DNA of 64,000 bases from Lacrimispora saccharolytica (GCA_021531795.1 JADYUL010000003.1:1-64000); one strand, 5' to 3'. Counted from the stretch's first letter, positions 1-8,263 are shown. A program made the numbers and translations. The notes: generated by a model not told the origin, from the sequence alone.

Positions 1-36
1 TCAGCTGATGGTTACTAATAGATCGAAGGCTTAACT
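1..36 (+). rRNA. 23S rRNA, 3' end (partial)
   Basis: The first bases match the conserved 3' terminus of bacterial 23S rRNA: AGCTGA, then ACTAATAGATCGA and GGCTTAAC, the segment that pairs with the 23S 5' end. Only the last few dozen bases lie in the window, and the exact 3' end is approximate. Confidence 0.82.
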
Positions 37-81
37 AAAGTTAGGAAGATAAATCAGTATTCGATTTTGAGAGGACAATAG

Positions 82-109
82 TTGTTCTTTCAAGATAATG
101 TGTTATAAT
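82..109 (+). promoter_or_regulatory. Candidate promoter for the tRNA-Asn/Glu/Cys cluster
   Basis: A TTGTTC box (82-87) and a TATAAT box (104-109) are separated by 16 bases. Predicted initiation near 116 lies just upstream of tRNA-Asn. Read-through from the rRNA operon is also possible. Confidence 0.5.
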
Positions 110-129
110 GTGAGTGTTATGACAGATAA

Positions 130-201
130 TCCTCGATAGCTCAGCGGTAGAGCATTCGGCTGTTAACCGAAGGGTCGTTGGTTCGAACCCAACTCGGGGA
201 G
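130..201 (+). tRNA. tRNA-Asn (anticodon GTT)
   Basis: A full cloverleaf can be drawn. The acceptor arm TCCTCGA (130-136) pairs with TCGGGGA (194-200), G201 is the discriminator, the anticodon loop is CTGTTAA, and the T loop is TTCGAAC. CCA is not encoded, so it must be added after transcription. Confidence 0.96.
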
Positions 202-241
202 TTTTCTAATTTGAGAAGATGAATGTCGAATTAGAACCTGA

Positions 242-313
242 GGCTCCGTGGTCAAGAGGTTAAGACATCGCCCTTTCACGGCGGTAACACGGGTTCAATT
301 CCCGTCGGAGTCA
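242..313 (+). tRNA. tRNA-Glu (anticodon TTC)
   Basis: The acceptor arm GGCTCCG (242-248) pairs with CGGAGTC (306-312) and A313 is the discriminator. The anticodon loop CTTTCAC gives TTC. CCA is not encoded. It is second in the three-tRNA cluster. Confidence 0.96.
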
Positions 314-329
314 TTCTTGAATTTAATAT

Positions 330-400
330 GGTGACTTAGCCAAGTGGTAAGGCTCCGGACTGCAACTCCGTCATCGCCGGTTCAAATCCGGCAGTCACCT
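330..400 (+). tRNA. tRNA-Cys (anticodon GCA)
   Basis: The acceptor arm GGTGACT (330-336) pairs with AGTCACC (393-399). Position 400 is T, the U73 discriminator that serves as an identity element for tRNA-Cys. The anticodon loop is CTGCAAC. CCA is not encoded. Confidence 0.95.
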
Positions 401-413
401 CTGCAAACAGAAG

Positions 414-450
414 ACCTCATGCATTGATTTTCAATGTTTGAGGTTTTTTT
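414..450 (+). terminator. Intrinsic terminator after the tRNA cluster
   Basis: A hairpin pairs CCTCA plus CATTG with CAATG plus TGAGG and is followed by a run of seven T. It closes the rRNA/tRNA transcription unit. Confidence 0.88.
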
Positions 451-490
451 ATGCTCTCAGTTATTATAAAGATAAATACATAAACCCGAT

Positions 491-519
491 TTGCCTTAAT
501 TTTCAATCTTGAGTATAAT
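491..519 (+). promoter_or_regulatory. Sigma-A type promoter of the acyltransferase operon
   Basis: TTGCCT (491-496) and TATAAT (514-519) are separated by exactly 17 bases. Predicted transcription starts near 526, which excludes the ATG at 525 and supports the start at 543. Confidence 0.75.
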
Positions 520-542
520 AGACTATGTTCGGTGAGGTGGAT

Positions 543-1346
543 ATGTTACGTTTTTATTTTGTAATTATTATATCTATATATCTGATAATCTATTACATCG
601 TTTTAGCTGATTATTATTCCGATAACAGGGATAAATATGATGAATTCAGCTGCTATAATCTTGCCAGACGTATTATTGACGACATCCAGAAGCGTGCAAA
701 CATCAGGACTATAGCCTATGGCAAGGAAAAGCTGCCAAAGGGTGAGGGTGGATACATAATGTATGCCAATCACCAGGGCAAATATGATGCACTCGGAATA
801 ATTGCATCACATGACGAGCCATGCTCAGTTATAATGGATGCGAAGCGAAGCAGGATGCTGCTGGCCAACCAGGTGGTTAAGCTGGTGGACGGTATAAGGC
901 TGGACAAGACGGATTTCCGCAGTCAGGTCAAGGTACTGAATGAGATGATAAAGCAGGCTAAGAACGGAAGAAGATACATCTACTTCCCGGAAGGCGGCTA
1001 TGACCATAACGGCAATACACTTCAGGAGTTTAAGCCCGGCGCCTTCAAGGTAGCAATGAAAGCGGGCTGTCCGATTGTGCCCGTGGCGATTTATGACAGC
1101 CACATCCCTTTTGATTACAATTCCTTGAGGAAGGTTACGACCCAGGTCTGCTTCATTGACCCGATTTACCCCGAGGAATATGCCAACATGTCGACCAAAG
1201 AGGTCAGCGACATGGTGAAGGCACGAATTGAGGACAAGCTTCATGAGCTGGAGGATAACCGTAAGAGGCTTGGTCTCAACACATGGTTTAAGGAATATAA
1301 GAGTGGACCTGCGCAGATCACTTCGCAGGCTGTTAACGAGGGCTGA
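543..1346 (+). CDS. plsC: 1-acyl-sn-glycerol-3-phosphate acyltransferase family protein
   Basis: A 267-residue PlsC/LPLAT family protein, expected to move an acyl chain onto lysophosphatidic acid to make phosphatidic acid at the inner face of the membrane. One hydrophobic N-terminal segment (about residues 2-22) anchors it. The H-x4-D catalytic motif appears as NHQGKYD and the acceptor-binding motif as FPEGG. The start at 543 is preferred because GGTGAGG lies just upstream and the predicted promoter initiates after the alternative ATG at 525. It is the first gene after the tRNA terminator and sits 37 bases before the cyclase gene. The family is clear; the exact acyl acceptor is not proven. 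Confidence 0.88.
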   Translation: MLRFYFVIIISIYLIIYYIVLADYYSDNRDKYDEFSCYNLARRIIDDIQKRANIRTIAYGKEKLPKGEGGYIMYANHQGKYDALGIIASHDEPCSVIMDAKRSRMLLANQVVKLVDGIRLDKTDFRSQVKVLNEMIKQAKNGRRYIYFPEGGYDHNGNTLQEFKPGAFKVAMKAGCPIVPVAIYDSHIPFDYNSLRKVTTQVCFIDPIYPEEYANMSTKEVSDMVKARIEDKLHELEDNRKRLGLNTWFKEYKSGPAQITSQAVNEG

Positions 1347-1383
1347 TACAGGTGTATCGGCCTCTTTGTGTTTAGGAGGAACA

Positions 1384-3207
1384 ATGAAGAAAGGACTTAG
1401 TCTCTATATTTCGAGTCTGCTGGCAGCCCTGCTTGTGGCAATTCTGACCCTGACGGGCGTCCTCTACTCCATCGACTGCGCCATCACGGACAGACTGTAC
1501 GCAGGCCTTAAGGGTCCAAGCCCTGACATCATCATAATAGGTGTGGATGAGGAGACGCTCGATGCTTTTGGCAACTATAATACCTTCATCCGGCAAAAGT
1601 GCGGGGAACTGACTAACCTCCTATTTGAGGACAGTGAAAACGCCCCTGCAGTCCTGGGTATAGACATCCTCTTTGTAGACAATGTTAATGAAGAGACAGA
1701 TGCGTATCTGGCAGATGCCGTGACAAATGCAGACAGAGTAGTTAATTCATGCAACCTGGTATACAGAGGAGCCCTGAGCAGACAGGCTGATGGGACCCTC
1801 TATTATGACACGGACAATATTTCCTTTGTGGAGATGCCCTTTGACAGCCTGCTACAGAACAACAAGGCAGGGTTCGTTAACGTAGCACTGGCTAAGGACG
1901 GCGTGGTAAGATACGCTCTGGATACAGTGGAATATACGGATGAAGCAGGTGGTGAGAGCCATGTGCTTCCAAGCTTCGCAAGAAGGGTATATGAGGAATA
2001 CTGTGACTATATGGGTATGGATAAGATATCTCCAGTATTGGATGATACCAACAGATTCGGTATACGTTATTCAGGTAAGTCGGGAGAGTATTCTCATGTA
2101 TCACTTAAAAGTGTGCTCGAGGGCAATGTTCCACCTGAGGCCTTCAAGGATAAGATAGTATTGTTCGGTGCTTATGCTCCGGGCTTCATGGACAGCTACA
2201 TATCCGCAGTTGACAGAAGCGACCCCATGTATGGAGTTGAGATTAATGCCAACATAATCCAGAACTATATTGATGAGAACGGCTGGAGGAATGTAAGCAA
2301 TGGCCTAATGGCAGCGATAATGTTCATTATCGTCTTTGTATACTTAGTTGTGATAAGAAAGCAGAAGCTTCCGGTAATACTGGCGTCGGCGCTTTTAATA
2401 GAAGCAGGCTATGTGGCAGTGGGCATGCTGCTGGCATCGAGAGGATGCGTGATTCCGCAGGTATACATGCTGCTGTTTATCGTGGTAACGGTCGGCTTCT
2501 TCATAATTGAGATGTATGTGCTTGAGTACCTGAGGCGCAGGAAGACCTTGGAGGTATTCAGCAAATACGTAGCTCCGGAGGTTGTAAGAGAGCTTACCAA
2601 GAGCGGAGATTTCAAGCTGGTGCTGGGCGGCGAGAAGAGAAATGTTGCGGTGCTTTTCGTGGATATCAGAGGCTTTACGCCGCTGTCGGAGAGCATGGAG
2701 CCTGAAGAGGTCGTAGCGATACTGAATGAATATCTGTCGCTTACGACCAGGTGTATCTTCGCCCATCACGGAACCCTTGATAAGTTTGTCGGTGATGCGA
2801 CGATGGCGGTGTTCAACGCGCCCTTCGACCAGGATGATTATATATATGAAGCAGTTGCTACCGCCTGGGATATCAAGCAGGGTAGCAAAAAACTGGGTGA
2901 GAGGCTGTATCAGCAGTTTGGCAAGCATGTGGGGTTCGGCGTCGGAGTAAACTGCGGTGAAGCCGTAGTCGGAAATATCGGCTGTGAATTCAGAATGGAT
3001 TATACGGCCATCGGAGATACGGTCAATACCGCTGCAAGACTTGAGGCCAATGCCAAGGCTGAGGAAGTGTTAATCAGCGAATATGTCTATGAGATAATAA
3101 AGGACAGAATAAGTGCCGAAGAGGTGGGTGAGATTCCGCTTAAGGGTAAGAGCAACAAGATTATGGTATACAGAGTGACCGGAATGGGAGCAGGCAATGA
3201 AGCATAG
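1384..3207 (+). CDS. CHASE2-domain class III adenylate/guanylate cyclase
   Basis: A 607-residue membrane receptor cyclase. An N-terminal membrane segment (about residues 5-28) is followed by an extracytoplasmic CHASE2 sensor domain beginning with the typical DIIIIGVDEETL strand, then three membrane segments (about 310-385) and a class III cyclase domain. The metal-binding aspartates are seen in VDIRGFT (about 427) and VGDATMAVF (about 471), with the downstream signature DYTAIGDTVNTAARLE. The lysine in DKFVGD and the threonine in DYTAIGD resemble adenylate cyclases of class IIIb, so cAMP is the likely product; this is inference. The ATG at 1384 follows AGGAGG, and upstream in-frame codons lie inside the acyltransferase gene. 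It overlaps the next gene by 11 bases. A FecR-domain protein encoded downstream is a plausible partner. Confidence 0.9.
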   Translation: MKKGLSLYISSLLAALLVAILTLTGVLYSIDCAITDRLYAGLKGPSPDIIIIGVDEETLDAFGNYNTFIRQKCGELTNLLFEDSENAPAVLGIDILFVDNVNEETDAYLADAVTNADRVVNSCNLVYRGALSRQADGTLYYDTDNISFVEMPFDSLLQNNKAGFVNVALAKDGVVRYALDTVEYTDEAGGESHVLPSFARRVYEEYCDYMGMDKISPVLDDTNRFGIRYSGKSGEYSHVSLKSVLEGNVPPEAFKDKIVLFGAYAPGFMDSYISAVDRSDPMYGVEINANIIQNYIDENGWRNVSNGLMAAIMFIIVFVYLVVIRKQKLPVILASALLIEAGYVAVGMLLASRGCVIPQVYMLLFIVVTVGFFIIEMYVLEYLRRRKTLEVFSKYVAPEVVRELTKSGDFKLVLGGEKRNVAVLFVDIRGFTPLSESMEPEEVVAILNEYLSLTTRCIFAHHGTLDKFVGDATMAVFNAPFDQDDYIYEAVATAWDIKQGSKKLGERLYQQFGKHVGFGVGVNCGEAVVGNIGCEFRMDYTAIGDTVNTAARLEANAKAEEVLISEYVYEIIKDRISAEEVGEIPLKGKSNKIMVYRVTGMGAGNEA

Positions 3208-3982
3208 ATTGGGAATAATCCCCGATATAGACAGGCTTGATGATTCACTTAAGCTGTCCTGGGAATACAATACATTCTTTGAATATAATGATTTCTTTTA
3301 TCCTGCCATTTATCAGAGCGAGGGCGAAACGAGACGTAGAATCAATATCTACAAGTCATTGGACAGAGATATGAGCAGGGATACGATGCACGGAGTATTC
3401 TTCGATATAGCCATGACCTCTACGGATGAAATAATAAGAAATCGAAGCAGGGTGCTTATGAATAATTCCATGGAGATTGCAGCCAATCTCGGGGTAAAGG
3501 GTGTTGTCTTCCATACAGGCATAAACCCCGGACTTTGGAACAGGTCATACTTAGACGGCTGGCTTGATACTGCTGCAACCTGGCTTGATAAGCTGGCTAA
3601 GGAATATTCACATATAGATATATATATCGAGAATACCTTCGATAAGGAGCCGGGAGTACTGACATCACTCATTGATTTACTCAGTCACAGGAAGAACGTG
3701 AAGCTCTGCCTTGACTATGGGCACGCGCTTTTGACAGATACAGAGGATGAAGAGTGGGTGAAGCAGATGGCTCCGTATGTGGGACATATTCATCTGAACG
3801 ACCATGACATGAAGGAGGACCTGCATCTGGCGCCGGGCAAGGGCTTGGTTGATTTCGAACGCTTTGAGGACCTGATGGAGGAATATGAGGTGGATGCACA
3901 GGTGCTGCTGGAGCTTAACGGAGCACAGGAGCAGCTGGAGGCACTGAAGTACATGACAGAGCTTGAGGAGGGCAGAGAGTGA
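3197..3982 (+). CDS. Sugar phosphate isomerase/epimerase-like TIM-barrel protein
   Basis: A 261-residue protein of the xylose isomerase-like TIM-barrel / AP endonuclease family 2 fold. Metal-ligand motifs are visible in order: VVFHTG, YIENTF, LCLDYGHA and GHIHLNDHD, followed by LAPGKGLVDF. These proteins usually act as sugar or polyol isomerases or epimerases, or as endonuclease IV; this one is shorter than typical Nfo and lacks clear DNA-binding features, so a small-molecule role is more likely. The start overlaps the cyclase stop and its own stop overlaps the next ATG (TGATG), indicating translational coupling with the signalling genes. The substrate is unknown. Confidence 0.75.
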   Translation: MKHRLGIIPDIDRLDDSLKLSWEYNTFFEYNDFFYPAIYQSEGETRRRINIYKSLDRDMSRDTMHGVFFDIAMTSTDEIIRNRSRVLMNNSMEIAANLGVKGVVFHTGINPGLWNRSYLDGWLDTAATWLDKLAKEYSHIDIYIENTFDKEPGVLTSLIDLLSHRKNVKLCLDYGHALLTDTEDEEWVKQMAPYVGHIHLNDHDMKEDLHLAPGKGLVDFERFEDLMEEYEVDAQVLLELNGAQEQLEALKYMTELEEGRE

Positions 3983-5481
3983 TGAATGAGTCAGGAAGAC
4001 TTAAGGTGGTGCTGGATATAAGCATCGCGCTGTCGGCTGAGAAGGACAGGAACAAGCTGTTCAATATGATTATCTCGAAGAGCATGGAGATAACGGGCTG
4101 TGACGCGGGCACACTCTACGTCCTTGACGGTGGGAACCTGCGCTTCAGGATTATGAAGACGCTCAGCCAGAATGTGGACAGAGGCGGCGACGGCGAGCCA
4201 ATCGACATCCCGCCGGTGAAGATGACGGAGACAAATATCTGCGCTTACTCTGCTATACATAAGGAAGTAATGAACATCCCGGATGTGTACGATACTGACC
4301 GGTTCGACTTTACGGGACCCAAGAATTACGATGCCATGACAGGCTATCACACCGGTTCCATGATGGCGGTGCCGCTCGTGGATGCCGACTCGAGGGTGGT
4401 GGGCGTGCTCCAACTAATCAATGCACTCGATGATGCCGGCAACATCATCCCCTTCGATGATGAGAATGAGGAAATCGTGATGGCGCTGTCAAGCCAGGCT
4501 GCGATTGCCATCTCCAATATGCGCTACAGGGATGAGCTTCAGGAGCAGATGTGGTCCTTCACGGAAGCCATGGCAGCCGCAATCGACGAGAGAACCCCCT
4601 ACAATGCCAGCCACACCAGGAACGTGGCCAAGTACTGCGGACTGGTGGCCGACCACATCAACGAGCTTCACGCCCGGGGTCTCGAGGAGGAGAGCTTCAG
4701 CATCAACCGTAAGGAGCAGCTGGTGATGGGCGCCCTGCTTCACGACATCGGCAAGCTGGTCATTCCCCTCTCCGTCATGAATAAGGCAAGTCGTCTGGGT
4801 GGTCGCGAGACGGAGATTAAGTCCCGCCTTCAGAGTTACGCTCTTAGGGGCAAAATCGCCCTCTTAGAGGGTAGGCTTACCCCGGATGAATACGCGGCAA
4901 CTGAGGCATCGATTAATGAAGCGATAGAGGTTATGGAGGCTGTAAATACAGCAGGCTTTGTGAATGATGAGCTGAAGGCCAGACTGGAGGCGGTTATCAA
5001 TCTTGGTATTACGGATGAAGGTAAGTCAGGGGCGGTTAGGCCGGGTGATGATAGTGAGAAAGCGGATGGCATGATGGAGCCGTTCTTTACGGAGGAAGAG
5101 AAGGAGTGCCTGAGGATAGTTAAGGGAACGCTTACTGAGAAGGAGCGTAAGGTCATGGAGAGTCATGTGGAGATAACGGACAGAATCCTAAGTAAGGTTC
5201 ATTTCAATTCGTATTTCTTAGATTCGCCCAAGTGGGCGGCAGAGCATCATGAATGCCTGAACGGTCGAGGTTATCCTAATCATATGACGGCTGATGAGCT
5301 TGCAACAGATGCGCGAATCATTGCCGTTGCGGATATCTGTGATGCATTGCTTGCGACAGACAGGCCGTATAAGAAGCCGATTCTGAAGGAAAAAGCGTTT
5401 GACATACTGAGGGATATGGCAAATAATGGGAATATAGACGGTAAAATAGTCGAATACCTGTATGAGTGCATAGATTGTTGA
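3982..5481 (+). CDS. GAF-HD-GYP domain phosphohydrolase (putative c-di-GMP phosphodiesterase)
   Basis: A 499-residue cytoplasmic protein. A GAF domain (about residues 10-185) precedes an HD-GYP domain with HDIGK at about 254, a downstream metal-ligand His in ESHVEI at about 395, HHE at about 422 and GRGYP just after. HD-GYP enzymes linearise cyclic di-GMP and some related dinucleotides. Compared with ordinary HD-GYP domains, some 110 extra, mostly helical and charged residues lie between HDIGK and the next His. The DG usually found after HHE is NG here. The ATG at 3982 overlaps the previous stop and has AGGAGG ten bases upstream; GTG at 3979 is less likely. Co-transcription with a cyclase and a FecR protein suggests a shared signalling function. 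Confidence 0.88.
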   Translation: MNESGRLKVVLDISIALSAEKDRNKLFNMIISKSMEITGCDAGTLYVLDGGNLRFRIMKTLSQNVDRGGDGEPIDIPPVKMTETNICAYSAIHKEVMNIPDVYDTDRFDFTGPKNYDAMTGYHTGSMMAVPLVDADSRVVGVLQLINALDDAGNIIPFDDENEEIVMALSSQAAIAISNMRYRDELQEQMWSFTEAMAAAIDERTPYNASHTRNVAKYCGLVADHINELHARGLEEESFSINRKEQLVMGALLHDIGKLVIPLSVMNKASRLGGRETEIKSRLQSYALRGKIALLEGRLTPDEYAATEASINEAIEVMEAVNTAGFVNDELKARLEAVINLGITDEGKSGAVRPGDDSEKADGMMEPFFTEEEKECLRIVKGTLTEKERKVMESHVEITDRILSKVHFNSYFLDSPKWAAEHHECLNGRGYPNHMTADELATDARIIAVADICDALLATDRPYKKPILKEKAFDILRDMANNGNIDGKIVEYLYECIDC

Positions 5482-5510
5482 TGCGTTCAGACATTATGAG
5501 GAGAAGTAAT

Positions 5511-6935
5511 ATGAAAATAGGGGATTTCCTAAAGACAACGAGGGGTAAGGTGGTAACGCTCGCATCAGGAGCGGGCGTGATTGCGGTAGGAATTGCCGTT
5601 GCGGTACTGATGCAGGGCAGTGGCTACAGAAGCATAGCAGTCAATGGCCTGGAAGGAACTGTTAATGTTACTGGTGAGAAGAACAATGGTAATGCATATG
5701 TGGGACAGAATCTCTATAGTGGTGATGATGTAACGGTAGCAAGTGCGTCGTCGCTCACCATGTGTATGGATGGAGATAAGTATGTATATGCCGATGCGGA
5801 TACACACTTTAGCTTAGAGGCATCCAAGCCCAAGGATGACAGCAGAATAAAGATTAATCTGGATGCGGGCTCTGAGCTTAATGAGCTTAAGAATAAGCTG
5901 GCTGACGGTGAGTCGTATGTGGTTGACACACCCAATTCCACAATGTCGGTCAGAGGAACCACCTTCAGGGTGACAGTATACAAGGGAGAAGACGGACTCT
6001 GGTATACACTACTTGAGGTAATTGACGGAACGGTTGAGGTTGCGCTCAAGACTGAGGACGGCACCTACAATGGTGTGGTAGAGAAGTTTGGCGAAGGTCA
6101 GGCGGCCATGGTAAGAGGCAACTCTGAGTTCTCTGAGTTCATAGTCGGCGAAGAGAATGAAGTAGTACTTCTCTTTGATTATAATATGCTTCCGGAGGGT
6201 GCTGTATCACGTGTTGTGGAGATTCTCACATATCTTGAGGACAATGTGATTGTAGGTGATGTGGAAGCACAGCACCTGGGCGATGATGAGGAAGCATCGG
6301 GTACGGATGCAGCTACAGAGGCAGGCGGTGATGCAGCTGCCGAAGCTGAGGAAGAGGCAGAGCCTGAGACTGCCGAAGAAGATACTGAAGAAGGTGAAGC
6401 TGCTGAAGACGTTGAAGGCGCTGCGACTACTGCAGCTAACGCTGAGGCACATGTTCATACTCCCGGCGAGTGGATGATTGTAATCAGTCCAAGCTGTGGC
6501 AGTCAGGGAGCACGCCAGCAGTTCTGTACAGAATGTAATGCTTTGCTGGCATCAGAATTCCTTCCTGCATCGGGCAATCATATAAGAGGACACTGGGTAA
6601 CCACACTCTATGGCGCCTGCAACTATGAAGGCACAGAGCAGGAGGAATGTCCTAACTGCGGAGCGGTCTTCGGCACACGCAGCACAGGTTATGGTGAGCA
6701 TACCTATTCAGGCGGCTCATGTGTAGTCTGTGGCCAGGCTGACCCGGATTATGAGACCGTGAGTACCAGCACTGAGTGTAGTCATGTGTGGAAGTATCAG
6801 TTTTTAGAAACTGAAGATTATGTTCCATATCATATCGGAACATGTACAAAATGTGGAGAGACAACAGGTGAAGAGCGTTGTACAATAAATGATGAGTACA
6901 CGGAATGTTCTGTTTGCGGTCGACCAATGGGTTGA
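5511..6935 (+). CDS. FecR-domain protein with cysteine-rich C-terminal region
   Basis: A 474-residue protein with one N-terminal membrane segment (about residues 14-33), a FecR domain with the typical VDTPNSTMSVRGTTF strand pair (about 140-160), a long Glu/Ala-rich acidic linker (about 260-320) and a C-terminal region with five CxxC pairs (CTEC, CPNC, CVVC, CTKC, CSVC). FecR domains outside iron-sensing systems are often found on secreted or membrane-bound proteins, and pairing with CHASE2 proteins is a recurrent neighbourhood. The C-terminal pairs resemble zinc-ribbon-like repeats of clostridial surface proteins. The ATG at 5511 follows GAGGAG; an upstream in-frame ATG at 5466 has no good site. 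No terminator is visible before the rpsF promoter. Confidence 0.82.
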   Translation: MKIGDFLKTTRGKVVTLASGAGVIAVGIAVAVLMQGSGYRSIAVNGLEGTVNVTGEKNNGNAYVGQNLYSGDDVTVASASSLTMCMDGDKYVYADADTHFSLEASKPKDDSRIKINLDAGSELNELKNKLADGESYVVDTPNSTMSVRGTTFRVTVYKGEDGLWYTLLEVIDGTVEVALKTEDGTYNGVVEKFGEGQAAMVRGNSEFSEFIVGEENEVVLLFDYNMLPEGAVSRVVEILTYLEDNVIVGDVEAQHLGDDEEASGTDAATEAGGDAAAEAEEEAEPETAEEDTEEGEAAEDVEGAATTAANAEAHVHTPGEWMIVISPSCGSQGARQQFCTECNALLASEFLPASGNHIRGHWVTTLYGACNYEGTEQEECPNCGAVFGTRSTGYGEHTYSGGSCVVCGQADPDYETVSTSTECSHVWKYQFLETEDYVPYHIGTCTKCGETTGEERCTINDEYTECSVCGRPMG

Positions 6936-6950
6936 TGATAATAATACCAC

Positions 6951-6979
6951 TTGCAATAACTCACAGAGTATGATATTAT
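6951..6979 (+). promoter_or_regulatory. Promoter of rpsF-ssb-rpsR
   Basis: TTGCAA (6951-6956) and TATTAT (6974-6979) are separated by 17 bases, the same arrangement as at tRNA-Gln (34398). Predicted initiation is near 6986. Confidence 0.72.
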
Positions 6980-7003
6980 ATCTACTCGTGATAATAATTC
7001 CTT

Positions 7004-7022
7004 GGCAGGAGCGATACCTGCC
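7004..7022 (+). promoter_or_regulatory. Leader hairpin upstream of rpsF
   Basis: GGCAGG (7004-7009) pairs with CCTGCC (7017-7022) around a seven-base loop, between the predicted transcription start and the rpsF ribosome-binding site. Many rpsF operons are autoregulated by S6:S18 through a leader structure, but I cannot match this hairpin to that motif with certainty. Confidence 0.4.
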
Positions 7023-7045
7023 CAGAGACCAAAAGGAGGTAAAGC

Positions 7046-7336
7046 ATGAACAAATATGAGTTAGCCGTTGTTGTTAATGCGCAGATCGAAGATGAAGAAA
7101 GAGCAGCAGTTGTAGACAAGTGCAAGGCTCTTATCGAAAGATTCGGTGGTACTGTAACCAACGTTGATGAAGCTGGTAAGAAGAGATTAGCTTACGAGAT
7201 TCAGAAGATGCGTGAAGCTTACTACTACTTCATCCAGTTTGATGCAGAAGCAACTGCTCCCGGAGAAATCGAGCAGAGAATGCGAATCATGGACAACGTT
7301 CTCAGATACTTATGCGTAAGACAGGACGAGGCATAG
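7046..7336 (+). CDS. rpsF: 30S ribosomal protein S6
   Basis: A 96-residue S6 protein with the typical opening MNKYELAVVVNAQI, the central KRLAYEIQKMREAYYY motif and the VLRYLCVR C-terminal strand. S6 binds 16S rRNA in the platform of the small subunit together with S18, whose gene is two positions downstream. The start is supported by AAAGGAGG. It is the first gene of the conserved rpsF-ssb-rpsR operon with its own promoter. Confidence 0.98.
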   Translation: MNKYELAVVVNAQIEDEERAAVVDKCKALIERFGGTVTNVDEAGKKRLAYEIQKMREAYYYFIQFDAEATAPGEIEQRMRIMDNVLRYLCVRQDEA

Positions 7337-7352
7337 AAAGAGAGAACAAAAT

Positions 7353-7805
7353 ATGAATAAGGTTATTCTTATGGGACGTCTGACAAGAGATCCCGAGGTT
7401 AGATATTCACAGGGTGACAACCCTATGGCAATCGCAAGATTTTCTCTTGCAGTAGACAGAAGACGTACATCTAATAATCAGGATGGTCAGACAGCAGATT
7501 TTATTAACATCGTAACATTTGGAAAGCTTGGTGAGTTTGCCGAGAAGTATCTTCATAAGGGTACCAAGGTTACCTTATCAGGTCGTATTCAGACTGGCAG
7601 TTATACTAATAAGGATGGTCAGAAGGTATACACTACTGAGGTAGTGGCTGATGAGATTGAATTTGCCGAAAGCAAGAATTCTTCTTCATCAGATATGGGC
7701 GGAAATGGTGGATTTACTCCACAGGCTGCTCCGACAGCAGCACCTGCCAATGATGGCTTTATGAACATTCCCGACGGAATTGATGAGGAACTGCCATTCA
7801 ACTAG
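7353..7805 (+). CDS. ssb: Single-stranded DNA-binding protein
   Basis: A 150-residue SSB. The N-terminal OB-fold (about residues 1-105) opens with [15 protein letters not shown] and contains the [20 protein letters not shown] stretch. A flexible Gly/Ala/Pro-rich linker leads to the acidic tip EELPFN, which recruits replication and repair partners. SSB coats single-stranded DNA during replication, recombination and repair. Its position between rpsF and rpsR is the standard Firmicute arrangement. Confidence 0.98.
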   Translation: MNKVILMGRLTRDPEVRYSQGDNPMAIARFSLAVDRRRTSNNQDGQTADFINIVTFGKLGEFAEKYLHKGTKVTLSGRIQTGSYTNKDGQKVYTTEVVADEIEFAESKNSSSSDMGGNGGFTPQAAPTAAPANDGFMNIPDGIDEELPFN

Positions 7806-7825
7806 CATTTAAGGAGGCATGTAGC

Positions 7826-8089
7826 ATGGCTTTTAATAAGAATGAGCGCGGCGATGCTCCTCGTAAGAGAGCAGGCGGTATGCGCAGAAGAAAGAAAGTA
7901 TGCGTATTCTGTGGCAAGGATAATACAATTGACTACAAGGATACAGCTAAGCTTAAGAAGTATGTATCAGAGAGAGGAAAGATCCTTCCTCGCCGTATCA
8001 CAGGAACATGTGCTAAGCATCAGAGAGCACTGACAGTTGCAGTTAAGAGAGCTCGTCACGTTGCACTTATGCCATACACAGTTGAATAA
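7826..8089 (+). CDS. rpsR: 30S ribosomal protein S18
   Basis: An 87-residue S18 protein with a basic N-terminal extension, the cysteine-bearing KVCVFCGKD segment and the conserved core [15 protein letters not shown]. The CxxC pair and the later Cys suggest the zinc-associated (C+) form, while many genomes have a cysteine-free form. S18 pairs with S6 on the 30S platform. It is the last gene of the operon and is followed by a strong terminator. Confidence 0.98.
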   Translation: MAFNKNERGDAPRKRAGGMRRRKKVCVFCGKDNTIDYKDTAKLKKYVSERGKILPRRITGTCAKHQRALTVAVKRARHVALMPYTVE

Positions 8090-8100
8090 TTATCGCACTA

Positions 8101-8130
8101 AAGCGTCCGGTTAATTCGGACGCTTTTTTT
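8101..8130 (+). terminator. Intrinsic terminator after rpsR
   Basis: AAGCGTCCG (8101-8109) pairs with CGGACGCTT (8117-8125), and the hairpin runs into seven T. Confidence 0.93.
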
Positions 8131-8263
8131 ATACACGAATCAATAATATACAACATATTGCGATTGGCAAACGACAGAAAACAGTAGATGTTGTGGTGGG
8201 AACGCAGGGAATTCGGTGGTATAATAATGTGGTTGAAATATACCTGTATTTACGAGGATTGAT

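Noticed and set aside
825-1244. Long open frame on the minus strand opposite the acyltransferase gene (139 codons)
   Set aside because: It has no ribosome-binding site, lies entirely within plsC, and its composition reads as a shadow of the plus-strand gene. The same holds for other long antisense frames, for example 2395-2928, 26164-26616, 36076-36711 and 52471-53151.
1228-1383. N-terminal extension of the cyclase starting at 1228
   Set aside because: The extension overlaps the acyltransferase gene and reads as arginine-rich nonsense. The ATG at 1384 follows a good AGGAGG and a typical membrane segment.
7004-7022. rpsF leader hairpin as a proven S6:S18 autoregulatory site
   Set aside because: The position is right, but I cannot find the conserved bulge motif with confidence, so it is listed only as a hairpin.
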